64,000 bases of DNA from Microbacterium oleivorans (GCF_023715745.1 NZ_JAMBOV010000002.1:372001-436000); one strand, 5' to 3'. Shown: positions 7,230-14,907, counted from the stretch's first letter. Notes: generated by a model from the sequence alone, not told the origin. A program made the numbers and translations.

Positions 7230-8417
7230 CTAGAGGGCGCCGGAGCCCAGCCGCGACCGCCGGGTGACGGCGTCGAGCGCGACGGCGAAGACGAGGACCG
7301 CTCCGGTGACCATGAACTGCACGGCCGAGCTCAGGTTCACGAGGGTGAGGCCGGAGGAGATCGCCTGGATCACCACGACGCCCAGCAGCGCCGCGAAGGC
7401 CGACCCTCGACCTCCGAAGAGGGACGCGCCACCGATGATGGCCGCCGCGATCGCGTTGAGGTTCGTGTCGGCGGCACCGGTGCTCTGGTTCGCCGCCGCC
7501 AGGCGAGCGGCCGCCAGCAGCCCGCCGGTGGCCGCCAATGCCGAGCACAGGACGAAGACCGAGATCACGACGCGGTCGACACGGATGCCGGCCCGCCGCG
7601 CCGCCTCGATCGAGCCGCCCGCTGCGAACACCGACCGCCCCCAGCGGGTGCGGGTCAGGGCCAGATGGGCCGTCACGACGAGCACGACGAAGAGCACGAA
7701 CATGACACCGACGCCGCGCGAGAGACCCAGGTACCAGCACGCGCCGACGAGCCCGGTCAGAAGCAGCACGCCGCGGATGACGATGGTGAGGGTGCGCTCG
7801 CTCTCGAGCTCGGCTGCCGCTCGCCGTCGCGCGCGGCGGAGCAGCGTCGCGGTGTAGGCGACCGCGGTGCCCACGGCGAGCGCGTACGCCAGCCAGTGCG
7901 GCAGGTACATCTGCTGCGCGAACTGCACGATCCACGAATCGAACGGGAGGTTGATCGACCCGGCGTCGCCGAGGACCCACAACTGGACCCCGAGGAGGCC
8001 GAGCAGCCCCGCGAGCGTCACGACGAAGCTCGGCAACCCGAGCTTCGTCCGGAGGACGCCGTAACAGACTCCTACGACGCAGCCGGCGGCGATCGCGGCC
8101 GCCACCGCGAGCGGGAGCGGCCACTGCAGCTGCACGGCTCCGACGGCGAGGATCGCGGCGGCGACACCCGACATCGAGCCCACGGACAGGTCGATCTCGC
8201 CGATGAGGAGGACCAGGACGATGCCGAGCGAGATGGTGCCGATCGCCGCGCACTGCATGAGCAAGTCGCTCAGGTGCCGACTGGTGAGGAAGACGGGGTT
8301 CAGCGTCTGGAAGACGATCGCGATCACGACCAGGGCGATGACCACCGGCATCCGACCCAGTTCGCCTGACCGCAGGCGCGCGAGCGCAAGGGCGACGACG
8401 CCGGCGTCGCGGGTCAT
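7230..8417 (-). CDS. Xylose-type sugar ABC transporter permease, second copy
   Basis: A 395-residue CUT2-family permease, paralogous to the one at 3880-5148. Signatures are SLGIVLVLLIGEIDLSVGSM near residue 65, LGLPSFVVTLAGLLGLLG, GRSVFAAGGSIEAARRAGI and AIAAAIIGGASLFGGRGS. A basic cytoplasmic linker (RRARRRAAAELESERT) separates the two membrane halves. ATG at 8417 is fixed by the four-base overlap with the ATPase stop. It is the last gene of the ROK-headed operon and ends in a TAG stop only about 160 bases before the next binding-protein gene. Confidence 0.86.
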   Translation of the reverse strand: MTRDAGVVALALARLRSGELGRMPVVIALVVIAIVFQTLNPVFLTSRHLSDLLMQCAAIGTISLGIVLVLLIGEIDLSVGSMSGVAAAILAVGAVQLQWPLPLAVAAAIAAGCVVGVCYGVLRTKLGLPSFVVTLAGLLGLLGVQLWVLGDAGSINLPFDSWIVQFAQQMYLPHWLAYALAVGTAVAYTATLLRRARRRAAAELESERTLTIVIRGVLLLTGLVGACWYLGLSRGVGVMFVLFVVLVVTAHLALTRTRWGRSVFAAGGSIEAARRAGIRVDRVVISVFVLCSALAATGGLLAAARLAAANQSTGAADTNLNAIAAAIIGGASLFGGRGSAFAALLGVVVIQAISSGLTLVNLSSAVQFMVTGAVLVFAVALDAVTRRSRLGSGAL

Positions 8418-9253
8418 CGATCGCCCTCCGCGCGCCGTCGGGCCTCGGCGAGAGGGATGACGGGGGCGCGTGGTTCGAGGGGTTCGGGATGCGGGCGCGC
8501 AGCGTCCAGGGCACCGGTGATCGCCGCGATCAGAACCTCGCTGGTGGCCTCCTCGGCGTCGAATTCCCCGTTGTTGCGCCCGAGGCGCAGGACGACGATG
8601 CGGTCGGCGACGGCGAGCACGTCGGTCAGATTGTGGCTGATGAGCACCACACCGTGCCCGCGGTCCCGCAGTCGCTCGATGAGGTTGAGCACCTCGGCGG
8701 TCTGCGCGACGCCGAGCGCCGCGGTGGGCTCGTCGAGGATGACGATCCGCGGCTCGCCGATGAGCGAGCGCGCGATCGCCACCGTCTGACGCTGACCCCC
8801 CGAGAGCGTCGAGACCGGCACCCGCACGGAGGGGATCTTCGCGGCGAGTTCGCGCAGCAGCATCCAGGTCCGCTCCTCCATCGCGACCTCGTCGAGCCGC
8901 CCCCGTTCGAGGAGCTCCCGGCCGAGCCAGAGGTTGGCGACGACGTCGAGGTTCTCGCACAGCGCGAGATCCTGGAAGACCGTGGCGATGCCGAGGTCCT
9001 GGGCGTCGGCGGGGCTGGACAGCTGCACCGTCTCGCCGTCCAGCTCGATCGTGCCCGAATCGGCGGGGTGGACTCCGGCCAGCACCTTCACGAGCGTGGA
9101 CTTGCCCGCGCCGTTGTCGCCGACGAGGGCGACCACCTCGCCCTCGCGGACGCGGAAGTCGACGCCGTTCAACGCGCGGACGGCACCGAACCGCTTGTCG
9201 ATGCCGCGCATCGTGAGGACGTGGTCGCCGGTCCGGCGCGAGGAGACGGTCAC
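8414..9253 (-). CDS. Sugar ABC transporter ATP-binding protein, single domain, second copy
   Basis: A 279-residue ATPase with one nucleotide-binding domain: Walker A GDNGAGKST around 45-53, VFQDLALCENLDV, signature LSGGQRQTVAIAR, Walker [11 protein letters not shown] and LISHNLTDV. It resembles the protein at 5145-5933 throughout and has an extra 25-residue Pro/Glu-rich tail. It starts with GTG at 9253, seven bases after the binding-protein stop, and overlaps the permease start by four bases. It is expected to power import through the permease at 7230-8417. Confidence 0.87.
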   Translation of the reverse strand: MTVSSRRTGDHVLTMRGIDKRFGAVRALNGVDFRVREGEVVALVGDNGAGKSTLVKVLAGVHPADSGTIELDGETVQLSSPADAQDLGIATVFQDLALCENLDVVANLWLGRELLERGRLDEVAMEERTWMLLRELAAKIPSVRVPVSTLSGGQRQTVAIARSLIGEPRIVILDEPTAALGVAQTAEVLNLIERLRDRGHGVVLISHNLTDVLAVADRIVVLRLGRNNGEFDAEEATSEVLIAAITGALDAARPHPEPLEPRAPVIPLAEARRRAEGDR

Positions 9254-9260
9254 GGGTGGC

Positions 9261-10313
9261 TCACTCCAATCCCGCTGCGGCGCACGCCTGGGCGTAGGCC
9301 GGGGTGCAGATGTCCTGCAGGGTCCAGAACCCGTCCGCGACGACGGTGGTGGCGATGTCGTCGACGGTGACGGCGACGGGCGTGAGGAGCGTCGCGGGGA
9401 TGCCGTCGACCGTCGTGTCGCCCGTCGGCCTGTCCCCGGCCGCGAGCTGCATTGCCACGTCGGCCGCGATCGTCGCCTCGGTGCGCAGGGCCTTGTAGAC
9501 GGTCATGTACTGATCGCCCGAGACGATGCGCTGGAGCGCGGTCAGTTCGGCGTCCTGCCCGGTGACGAGGGGGAACGGCGAGACGTCGGCCGCGCGGAGG
9601 GCGGCGATCGCACCGCTCGCGGTGCCGTCGTTCGCGGCGTACACGGCGACGATCTCGTCGCCGTACTGCGCGATCTGGCCGGCGACCCAGGCTTGCGCCT
9701 TGTCGGGGCTCCAGTCCGGGGTGTCGTACTCGGCGAGGATGCGCAGACCGGCGTCGGCGATGACCCGGCGGGCGCCCTCGCGGAACTGCGCCGCGTTGCT
9801 GTCCGTCGGCGAACCGTGGACCATGAGGATGCCGCCGTCCGTCCGGCCCTCGCGCTCGAGCCCCGCGACGAGCGCCTCTGCCTGCAGCTCGCCGACCCGC
9901 TCGTTGTCGAACGACACGTAGTACGCGGGCGTCCCACCGCCGACGATCATCCGGTCGTACGAGATCACGGGGACGCCCTCGGCGGTCGCTGCGGCCAGGA
10001 TCGACGCCGCGGCGCGTCCGTCGACGGGGTCGAGCACGAGCACCGCCGCGCCCGCCGCGAGGGCGGACTCCGCCTGCTGCTGCTGGCGTGCGGCATCCTG
10101 ATCCGCGTTCGTGTACAGCACCTGGGCGTCGCCGAGTTCTGCGATGCGCTCCTCGAAGACCGGCCGGTCGAAGGTCTCGTACCTGGCGGTCTTCTTGTCG
10201 GGGAGGAGGAGGCCGATCGTCGTGCGGCCGGGGGAGTTGTCCGGCAGCGCGCAGCCCGAGAGTGCGGCGGCCGTTGCCCCCACCACGACGAGGGCGGCGA
10301 GCAGCCGTCTCAT
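9261..10313 (-). CDS. Xylose-type sugar-binding lipoprotein, second copy
   Basis: A 350-residue lipoprotein with a signal peptide ending in ALSGC (Cys21). It has a binding-protein fold similar to, but clearly diverged from, the XylF-like protein at 5978-7066. Matching landmarks include ARYETFDRPVFEERIAELGD, GVPVISYDRMI, YYVSFDNERVGELQ, MVHGSPTDSNAAQF and LVTGQDAELTALQRI. It carries a Gln-rich stretch (ARQQQQAE) near residue 75. ATG at 10313 overlaps the stop of the ROK regulator by four bases, so regulator and transporter form one unit. The substrate is probably a pentose; the two binding proteins may differ in specificity. Confidence 0.86.
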   Translation of the reverse strand: MRRLLAALVVVGATAAALSGCALPDNSPGRTTIGLLLPDKKTARYETFDRPVFEERIAELGDAQVLYTNADQDAARQQQQAESALAAGAAVLVLDPVDGRAAASILAAATAEGVPVISYDRMIVGGGTPAYYVSFDNERVGELQAEALVAGLEREGRTDGGILMVHGSPTDSNAAQFREGARRVIADAGLRILAEYDTPDWSPDKAQAWVAGQIAQYGDEIVAVYAANDGTASGAIAALRAADVSPFPLVTGQDAELTALQRIVSGDQYMTVYKALRTEATIAADVAMQLAAGDRPTGDTTVDGIPATLLTPVAVTVDDIATTVVADGFWTLQDICTPAYAQACAAAGLE

Positions 10314-11491
10314 GCGGTGAACGCGACCAGGTCTGCGTCCACCGCGACGTGATCGAGAGCGAGCGCGATGGCTCCGCGGGTCTCGGCCCATTCCGCGAAG
10401 TCCGACGCCACGATCTCGGGGACGCCTCCGCCGAGGACGGAGCGCTCGAGGGCGTGACGCAGGGGCGCGAGGAGGATCTCGCCGGCGCGCGCGAGCTCAC
10501 CGCCGACGACGATGCGTTCGGGGTCGATGAGGTTGCACAGGCTCGCCGCGGCGATGCCGATGTGGCGCCCGGCATCCGCGATCGTCCGCTGGGCCGCCGC
10601 GACGCCGTCACCCGCTGCCGTCACGAGGTCGCGCAGGCGGTGGATGCCGTCGGCCTCGGTGAATCCCGCGAGCAGCGCGGGGCCGGCGGCGACGGTCTCG
10701 AGGCAGCCGCGATTGCCGCAGCGGCAGCGGCCGCCGTTCTCATCGATCGTCATGTGGCCGATCTGACCGGTGCGGCCGCTCACACCGCGGAAGAGGTCGC
10801 CGTCGACGAGCAGGCCCGCGCTGATCGAGTGGCCGACGGTGATGTAGACCGAGGAGGAGGCGCCGCGGGCGGCGCCCTCGCGTGCCTCGGCGAGGGCACC
10901 GAGGTTGGCTTCGCTGTCGACGTGGACGGGGCGGCCGATGCGGGCCGACAGGCTGCGCGCGATGTCGACGCCGTCCCACCCGGGAAGGAGCCCCGGAGTC
11001 GAGATGACGGAGGTCCGCGGGTCGACCGGCGCCGGGAGCGCGAGTCCGACGGCGAGGAGGTCGGAGAGCGACCCGCCCAGGCCCTCCACCATGTCGCCGA
11101 GCAGCAGACTCAGGCGGTCGAGTTCGGCGTCGTGACGATGATCGGGCGCGAGCGGCAGCGAGGTCTCGGCGACCACCGACCGCGTGGCGTCGGCGATCGC
11201 GACGTGCAGCTTGCGAGTCGAGAAATGCGCGCCCGCGACCAGGCCCACCTGGCGGGCCAGGGAGACGAGGGTGGCGCGACGGCCGCTGCGCGAGGTGAAC
11301 GAGGTGTGCAGCACCCCCGTCGCGGTGAGCTCCTTGACGATGTTGGACACCGTCGCGGGGGAGAGGCCGGTTGCTCCCGCCAGCTCGATCTGCGTCAGAC
11401 GCCCATGACGCTTGAGCGAATCGAGCAGACGTGCACGATTCGCTTCTCGCAGCGAGGACTGCGAGCCGGGCGGTGTTGACCGGCGAGCCAC
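10310..11491 (-). CDS. ROK-family transcriptional regulator (XylR/NagC-like)
   Basis: A 393-residue repressor. A winged helix-turn-helix covers about 15-75 (RARLLDSLKRHGRLTQIELA, GLSPATVSNIVKEL, then RSGRRATLV). The sugar-binding actin-like ATPase domain follows, with GHMTIDENGGRCRCGNRGC. Cys256, Cys258 and Cys263 of that motif would bind the structural zinc typical of ROK proteins. It probably represses the transporter genes that follow it and releases DNA when xylose or a related sugar binds. GTG at 11491 is supported by a TAGGGT box six bases upstream. Confidence 0.87.
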   Translation of the reverse strand: MARRSTPPGSQSSLREANRARLLDSLKRHGRLTQIELAGATGLSPATVSNIVKELTATGVLHTSFTSRSGRRATLVSLARQVGLVAGAHFSTRKLHVAIADATRSVVAETSLPLAPDHRHDAELDRLSLLLGDMVEGLGGSLSDLLAVGLALPAPVDPRTSVISTPGLLPGWDGVDIARSLSARIGRPVHVDSEANLGALAEAREGAARGASSSVYITVGHSISAGLLVDGDLFRGVSGRTGQIGHMTIDENGGRCRCGNRGCLETVAAGPALLAGFTEADGIHRLRDLVTAAGDGVAAAQRTIADAGRHIGIAAASLCNLIDPERIVVGGELARAGEILLAPLRHALERSVLGGGVPEIVASDFAEWAETRGAIALALDHVAVDADLVAFTA

Positions 11492-11497
11492 GGGGAC

Positions 11498-11503
11498 ACC
11501 CTA
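11498..11503 (-). promoter_or_regulatory. -10 box of the ROK regulator-transporter operon
   Basis: TAGGGT on the minus strand, six bases before the GTG at 11491. The whole gap to the NYN gene is 42 bases, so this short promoter would drive regulator, binding protein, ATPase and permease. Confidence 0.45.
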
Positions 11504-11533
11504 CCGCGCGAGGGCTGTCCCGGGCCCGCGATG

Positions 11534-12397
11534 TCAGACGGCGTCGACGAGCCGGACGCGCACGATGTTCGTGGTCTCGTCCAGCTCGGCGACCTTCGGA
11601 TGATCCTTCACGAAGTCCGAGAACGAACGGTGACCGAGCGCCTTCTCGCTGAAGGACGGGTCCATCCGCTTCAACAGGTTCTTCACGGCCGACAGGTGCA
11701 CCCACTCCTCGTCCGTGCGCTCGTGCTCCAGCCGGAGTGCCCGCGACAGGAGCTGCTCGACGGGGTCGACGGTCTTGCGGCGGCGTCGAGCCGCGGTCGG
11801 AGCCGCCTCGGGAGCGGGCTCGGGTTCGGGCACGGCCACCCCGGGGAGCGCGTCGTAGGCGTCGAACTGGTCGCAGGCGGCGGCCAGGGACTTGGCCGTC
11901 GATCCCGCGACGCCGACCGCGACGACGTAGCGCCCGAGGCGCTTGCACCTCTGCGCCAGCGGGACGTAATCGCTGTCGCCGGCGACGATGACGACGTGGG
12001 TGAGGTCCTCGAGGCGGAAGAGGTCTTCGACGGTGTCCACGGCGAGGCGGATGTCGGCGCCGTTCTTCGCGTACGCCGCCGCGGGGAACAGCTGCACGAG
12101 GTCGACGGCTCGGGCGACGAGCTGCTGCCGGTACAGCGAGTTGACGGGGGAGGACCAGTCCGCGTACGCCCGGGTCAGGACGAGCGTCCCGAACGAGGCG
12201 GCGTAGTCCATGATGGCGCCCACGTCGATCATCGCCGTCGACAGGCGGTCGGCGATCTCCTTCTCGTCGGGATCCGCGGCGATCCGCTGTCGATCCCGTG
12301 AGTAGCTGTTCCGACCGTGCACCCGGTCGTACCAACTCATGACGATGTTGTCGAAATCGAGGTAGACCGCGACACGCGGGGTGGAGGAGTCCGGCAT
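11534..12397 (-). CDS. NYN-domain ribonuclease-like protein with C-terminal LOTUS/OST-HTH domain
   Basis: A 287-residue protein with two domains. Residues 8-185 form a PIN-like NYN (LabA/DUF88) domain with the acidic residues expected for a metal-dependent nuclease: Asp14 and Asp16 in YLDFDNI, Asp115, Asp121, and Asp141/Asp143 in GDSDYVP. After a Pro/Glu/Ala linker (about 185-212), residues 215-287 look like an OST-HTH/LOTUS RNA-binding domain (VHLSAVKNLLKRMDPSFSEK, then FSDFVKDHPKVAEL). It probably cuts or binds RNA; the target is unknown. It follows the unknown protein at 12408-12914 by ten bases and is likely co-transcribed with it. Confidence 0.82.
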   Translation of the reverse strand: MPDSSTPRVAVYLDFDNIVMSWYDRVHGRNSYSRDRQRIAADPDEKEIADRLSTAMIDVGAIMDYAASFGTLVLTRAYADWSSPVNSLYRQQLVARAVDLVQLFPAAAYAKNGADIRLAVDTVEDLFRLEDLTHVVIVAGDSDYVPLAQRCKRLGRYVVAVGVAGSTAKSLAAACDQFDAYDALPGVAVPEPEPAPEAAPTAARRRRKTVDPVEQLLSRALRLEHERTDEEWVHLSAVKNLLKRMDPSFSEKALGHRSFSDFVKDHPKVAELDETTNIVRVRLVDAV

Positions 12398-12407
12398 CCC
12401 CCCAGTC

Positions 12408-12914
12408 TTACAGTTCGCGGCGCGAAGGTGTCCCGGGAACCGTGTCGCTGAGACCGAGAACGAAGGCGAGGATGTCCCGTGCCGGCGCCGAGCGTGCCGG
12501 ACCGCGGCCGAGGGACCAGCCCGCGTCCTCCGCCACGAGGGTGGCGCCCGACACGGCGGCGCGGCGCTCGAAGGGCATGCGCGTCACGGCATACAGGGCG
12601 ACCGCGCCGCTGGTCGTGGCGGGCAGGTTAACGGATCGATCGCCCGCGAGGACGAGCAGTGCGCGCGTCGCATCGACGAGGGATCGGATGCGGCGGCGCC
12701 GACCGGCGCGGATGCGCGCCGCCGCGTCGGCCAGCGGCAGCGCCCCGTCGAGGCCCGCATCGGCGAGGAACCGAGCCTCGTCGTCAGGCGAGGTGATCAG
12801 CGGGGCCGCTGAGAGGACGGCATCCGCCATCGCCTCGCGCCAGTCGCCCGTCACGGCGGACTCGTCGACGCGTTCGCGGTTGCTGAGCGGCAGATGACGC
12901 GAGAGGTCGGACAT
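12408..12914 (-). CDS. Unknown 168-residue protein
   Basis: I do not recognise this protein. It is alpha-helical in appearance, without membrane segments or a signal peptide. An acidic N-terminal half contains DWREAMADAVLSAAPLI and PDDEARFLADAGLDGALPLA. A basic patch (RIRAGRRRRIRSL) sits near residue 90, and the C-terminal half contains AVALYAVTRMPFERRAAVSG and ARDILAFVLGLSD. It is accepted as real because its codon pattern matches its neighbours, it is ten bases from the NYN gene, and a TAAGCT box sits six bases before its ATG. Its partner suggests a link to RNA or stress metabolism, but this is only context. Confidence 0.6.
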   Translation of the reverse strand: MSDLSRHLPLSNRERVDESAVTGDWREAMADAVLSAAPLITSPDDEARFLADAGLDGALPLADAAARIRAGRRRRIRSLVDATRALLVLAGDRSVNLPATTSGAVALYAVTRMPFERRAAVSGATLVAEDAGWSLGRGPARSAPARDILAFVLGLSDTVPGTPSRREL

Positions 12915-12920
12915 GCGGTC

Positions 12921-12926
12921 AGCTTA
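12921..12926 (-). promoter_or_regulatory. -10 box of the unknown gene-NYN operon
   Basis: TAAGCT on the minus strand, six bases before the ATG at 12914. A perfect 22-bp palindrome lies about 25 bases further upstream. Confidence 0.45.
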
Positions 12927-12951
12927 AATCGGGAATCGGCGCTCGCGTCGA

Positions 12952-12973
12952 TGTGACAGACGCGTCTGTCACA
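12952..12973. promoter_or_regulatory. Perfect 22-bp palindrome, probable operator
   Basis: TGTGACAGACG at 12952-12962 is followed immediately by its exact reverse complement (12963-12973). There is no loop and no T-tract, so it is a protein site rather than a terminator. It lies in the divergent region between the unknown gene and lacI, near the -35 region of the former. The outer TGTGA/TCACA match the half-sites of the LacI-type operators at 13044 and 14140, but the spacing is different. Confidence 0.6.
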
Positions 12974-13025
12974 CGTGGAAGCCGTGAATCCGTGAGACAT
13001 AGGGTGGGTCGAGGGGGTTCGTGTG

Positions 13026-13031
13026 CATAAT
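13026..13031 (+). promoter_or_regulatory. -10 box of the lacI gene next to chvE
   Basis: CATAAT, five of six matches to TATAAT, lies 13 bases upstream of the operator at 13044-13059 and 44 bases before the ATG. This gives a leader with a GAGGGG ribosome binding site, unlike most genes here. Confidence 0.45.
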
Positions 13032-13043
13032 GGCGCTGAATCC

Positions 13044-13059
13044 ATGTGACCGTGAACAT
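13044..13059 (+). promoter_or_regulatory. LacI-type operator in front of lacI (autoregulation)
   Basis: ATGTGACCGTGAACAT matches the stronger site at 14140-14155 in 11 of 16 positions, including both ATGTGA and ACAT ends. It sits just downstream of the -10 box, where a bound repressor would block its own transcription. Confidence 0.5.
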
Positions 13060-13074
13060 CCAGCGAGGGGCCCG

Positions 13075-14085
13075 ATGAGCGACGATGCCGCCGGCCGGAG
13101 AGCGAGTATCCGGGACGTCGCGCGCCTCGCCGAGGTCTCGCACCAGACGGTCTCCCGCGTCTTGAACGACCATCCGAGCATCCGGCCCGAGACGCGCGAC
13201 CGCGTGCTCGCGGCCATGAGAGAGCTCTCCTACAGCCCGAACCGAGCGGCGCGTGCCCTCGTGACGAGTCGGTCGCGGACGATCGGCATCCTCGCCGCCT
13301 CGGCGACGCAGTACGGACCCGCCTCCTCCATCGCCGCGATCGAGGCAGCCGCTCAGGCCCGCGGCTACTGGGTCTCCACGGCGAACATCGATCCCGGCGA
13401 TCCGCAGTCGATCCCGGACGGCATCTCGCACCTGATGGCGCAGTCCGTCGAAGGCCTCGTCGTGATCGCCCCGCAGGTGCGGGTCATCCGCGCCATCGCC
13501 GCGCACGCCGTGGACGTCCCCTTCGTGACGCTGCAGTCCACCGACCAGGCCGCCGGGCATTCCGTCGCGGTCGACCAGATCACCGGCGCGCGCCTGGCCA
13601 CGCGTCACCTGATCGAGCTCGGGCACCGTTCCATCTACCACCTCGCCGGTCCGCAGGACTGGATGGAGGCCGAGGCGCGCATGACGGGCTTCCTCGAGGA
13701 GATCAACGCGTGGGATCTCGCCACGACGGCGCCGATCCTGGGGGACTGGACGGCGGATTTCGGCTACTACGCGGGGCGGGAGCTCCTGCGCTACCGCGAC
13801 TTCACCGCGATCTTCTCCTCCAACGATCAGATGGCGCTCGGGCTGCTCCACGCCGTACGCGACGAGGGCCTCGACTGTCCGCGTGACGTCAGCATCGTTG
13901 GGTTCGACGACATCCCCGAGGCGGGACACTTCTGGCCGCCGTTGACGACCGTTCGCCAGGACTTCGCCGAACTCGGACGTCGATGCGTCGAGGTCCTGCT
14001 CGACGACGCTGCATCCTCTCCCTCCGCAGCCCTCGCGCCGGAGCTCGTCGTGCGCTCGTCGACGGCGCCCGCGGGCCGGCTCTGA
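13075..14085 (+). CDS. LacI-family transcriptional repressor of the ChvE-MmsAB operon
   Basis: A 336-residue repressor. The N-terminal helix-turn-helix is at about 10-33 (SIRDVARLAEVSHQTVSRVL), followed by the hinge helix region with NRAARALVTSRS. The effector domain has the type 1 binding-protein fold (TIGILAASATQYGPASSI, AIFSSNDQMALGLLHAV, VSIVGFDDIPEAGHFWPPLT). The start at 13075 is preferred over an in-frame GTG at 13021 because GAGGGG lies seven bases upstream and the longer form would span the operator. It is followed 123 bases later by the sugar operon, whose promoter carries a closely related operator, so it is probably the local repressor with a pentose or hexose inducer. Confidence 0.86.
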   Translation: MSDDAAGRRASIRDVARLAEVSHQTVSRVLNDHPSIRPETRDRVLAAMRELSYSPNRAARALVTSRSRTIGILAASATQYGPASSIAAIEAAAQARGYWVSTANIDPGDPQSIPDGISHLMAQSVEGLVVIAPQVRVIRAIAAHAVDVPFVTLQSTDQAAGHSVAVDQITGARLATRHLIELGHRSIYHLAGPQDWMEAEARMTGFLEEINAWDLATTAPILGDWTADFGYYAGRELLRYRDFTAIFSSNDQMALGLLHAVRDEGLDCPRDVSIVGFDDIPEAGHFWPPLTTVRQDFAELGRRCVEVLLDDAASSPSAALAPELVVRSSTAPAGRL

Positions 14086-14104
14086 CCCTCGCGGCGCGTC
14101 GTGT

Positions 14105-14134
14105 TTGACATCTCTGCGGCTGTGGGTGCATCAT
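14105..14134 (+). promoter_or_regulatory. Promoter of the aldolase-like/chvE/mmsAB operon
   Basis: A consensus -35 TTGACA (14105-14110) is followed after 18 bases by CATCAT (14129-14134). The operator at 14140-14155 would cover the transcription start. Confidence 0.55.
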
Positions 14135-14139
14135 CTCCG

Positions 14140-14155
14140 ATGTGAACGGTCACAT
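14140..14155 (+). promoter_or_regulatory. LacI-type operator of the sugar operon
   Basis: ATGTGAACGGTCACAT is a 16-bp near-perfect palindrome (only the pair flanking the central CG is mismatched). It has the central CG typical of LacI-family sites and lies directly after the -10 region. The likely ligand is the repressor encoded at 13075-14085. Confidence 0.65.
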
Positions 14156-14156
14156 G

Positions 14157-14181
14157 GCCGTCACCCGAGAGGGGTGACGGC
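14157..14181 (+). promoter_or_regulatory. Hairpin in the leader of the sugar operon
   Basis: A 10-bp perfect stem (GCCGTCACCC with its complement, loop GAGAG) begins one base after the operator and ends 27 bases before the start codon. It may stabilise the 5' end of the mRNA; there is no T-tract. Confidence 0.45.
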
Positions 14182-14208
14182 GGCCGCGCAAGACGAAGGA
14201 GTCGGGCA

Positions 14209-14907
14209 ATGACGTCGAAGGACGAGCGGTACGTGAGCGGGGTGAAGACCGAGGTCGCCGTCGCCCGCACCCGCGAGCGCGTGGCTTCGCTCCTGGTCGA
14301 CCTCTCCCGCCGCGGCCTCTCTGCGGCGACGCTCTGCGAACGCGTTCCCGGCGCCGACCTGTTCGTCACCCGTCCGACGGACGTCGAGGACGATTCGACC
14401 CCCGAGAAGATGATGGTGCTGTCGCTGACCGGTCGGCCGGTCGCCGGAACGCCCGGAGAGAGCGGCATCCGTCCTGCCGATGTCGAGCTCTACGCGGCGG
14501 TTCTGCGCGAGCTCGACGGGGCGACGGCCCTCGTCCACCTCGAGACCGGTCACGCGGCGGCGTGGGCGGCGCGCGGGCGGGAGATCCCCTGCCTCACGGC
14601 GCAGGCCGCTCGCGAGTTCGGCGGAACCGTGCCCGTCCTCTCCGGTCCGCGGGTCGATCCGGTGGCGCTCATCGAGGCGCTGCGCGGCGGCGCCGCATCC
14701 GTCCTCGTGACGGGCCTGGGCGCCTTCTGCGTGGCCGCATCATCCCGCGAGGCGGTCCGGATCGCGCACGTTCTGGAGGGGATCGCTCGAACCGCCACCC
14801 TCGCCGCCGTCGCCGGCGACACCGAACCCCTCTCGGCGGAGTCGATCGCGGACCTCTCCGGTCGCGCGCGACTGCTCCGGGAACCGATCACCGACGGCCG
14901 CCGGTAG
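14209..14907 (+). CDS. Class II aldolase/adducin-like protein lacking metal ligands
   Basis: A 232-residue protein whose order of motifs follows the AraD/fuculose-aldolase fold. These are ADLFVTRPTDVE, MMVLSLTGRPVAG, DVELYAAVLRELDGATALVH, REIPCLTAQAAREFGGTVPV, ASVLVTGLGAFCVAASSREA and HVLEGIARTATLAA. In active members two histidines of an H-x-H motif and a third in the NHG motif bind the metal. Here only His110 remains; the second is Glu112 and the third is Leu170. The acidic catalytic residue in the SSE motif is not conserved either. It therefore looks like a non-catalytic relative, perhaps a sugar-phosphate sensor or binding partner. It is the first gene of the ChvE-MmsAB operon. Confidence 0.65.
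   Translation: MTSKDERYVSGVKTEVAVARTRERVASLLVDLSRRGLSAATLCERVPGADLFVTRPTDVEDDSTPEKMMVLSLTGRPVAGTPGESGIRPADVELYAAVLRELDGATALVHLETGHAAAWAARGREIPCLTAQAAREFGGTVPVLSGPRVDPVALIEALRGGAASVLVTGLGAFCVAASSREAVRIAHVLEGIARTATLAAVAGDTEPLSAESIADLSGRARLLREPITDGRR

Noticed and set aside
12952..12973. Terminator at the 22-bp palindrome
   Set aside because: The arms touch with no loop, there is no T-tract, and it lies between divergent promoters where no transcript ends.
14140..14155. CRP/GlxR-type site because of TGTGA and TCACA
   Set aside because: The half-sites are separated by four bases with a central CG, as in LacI sites, not by the six bases of CRP/GlxR.
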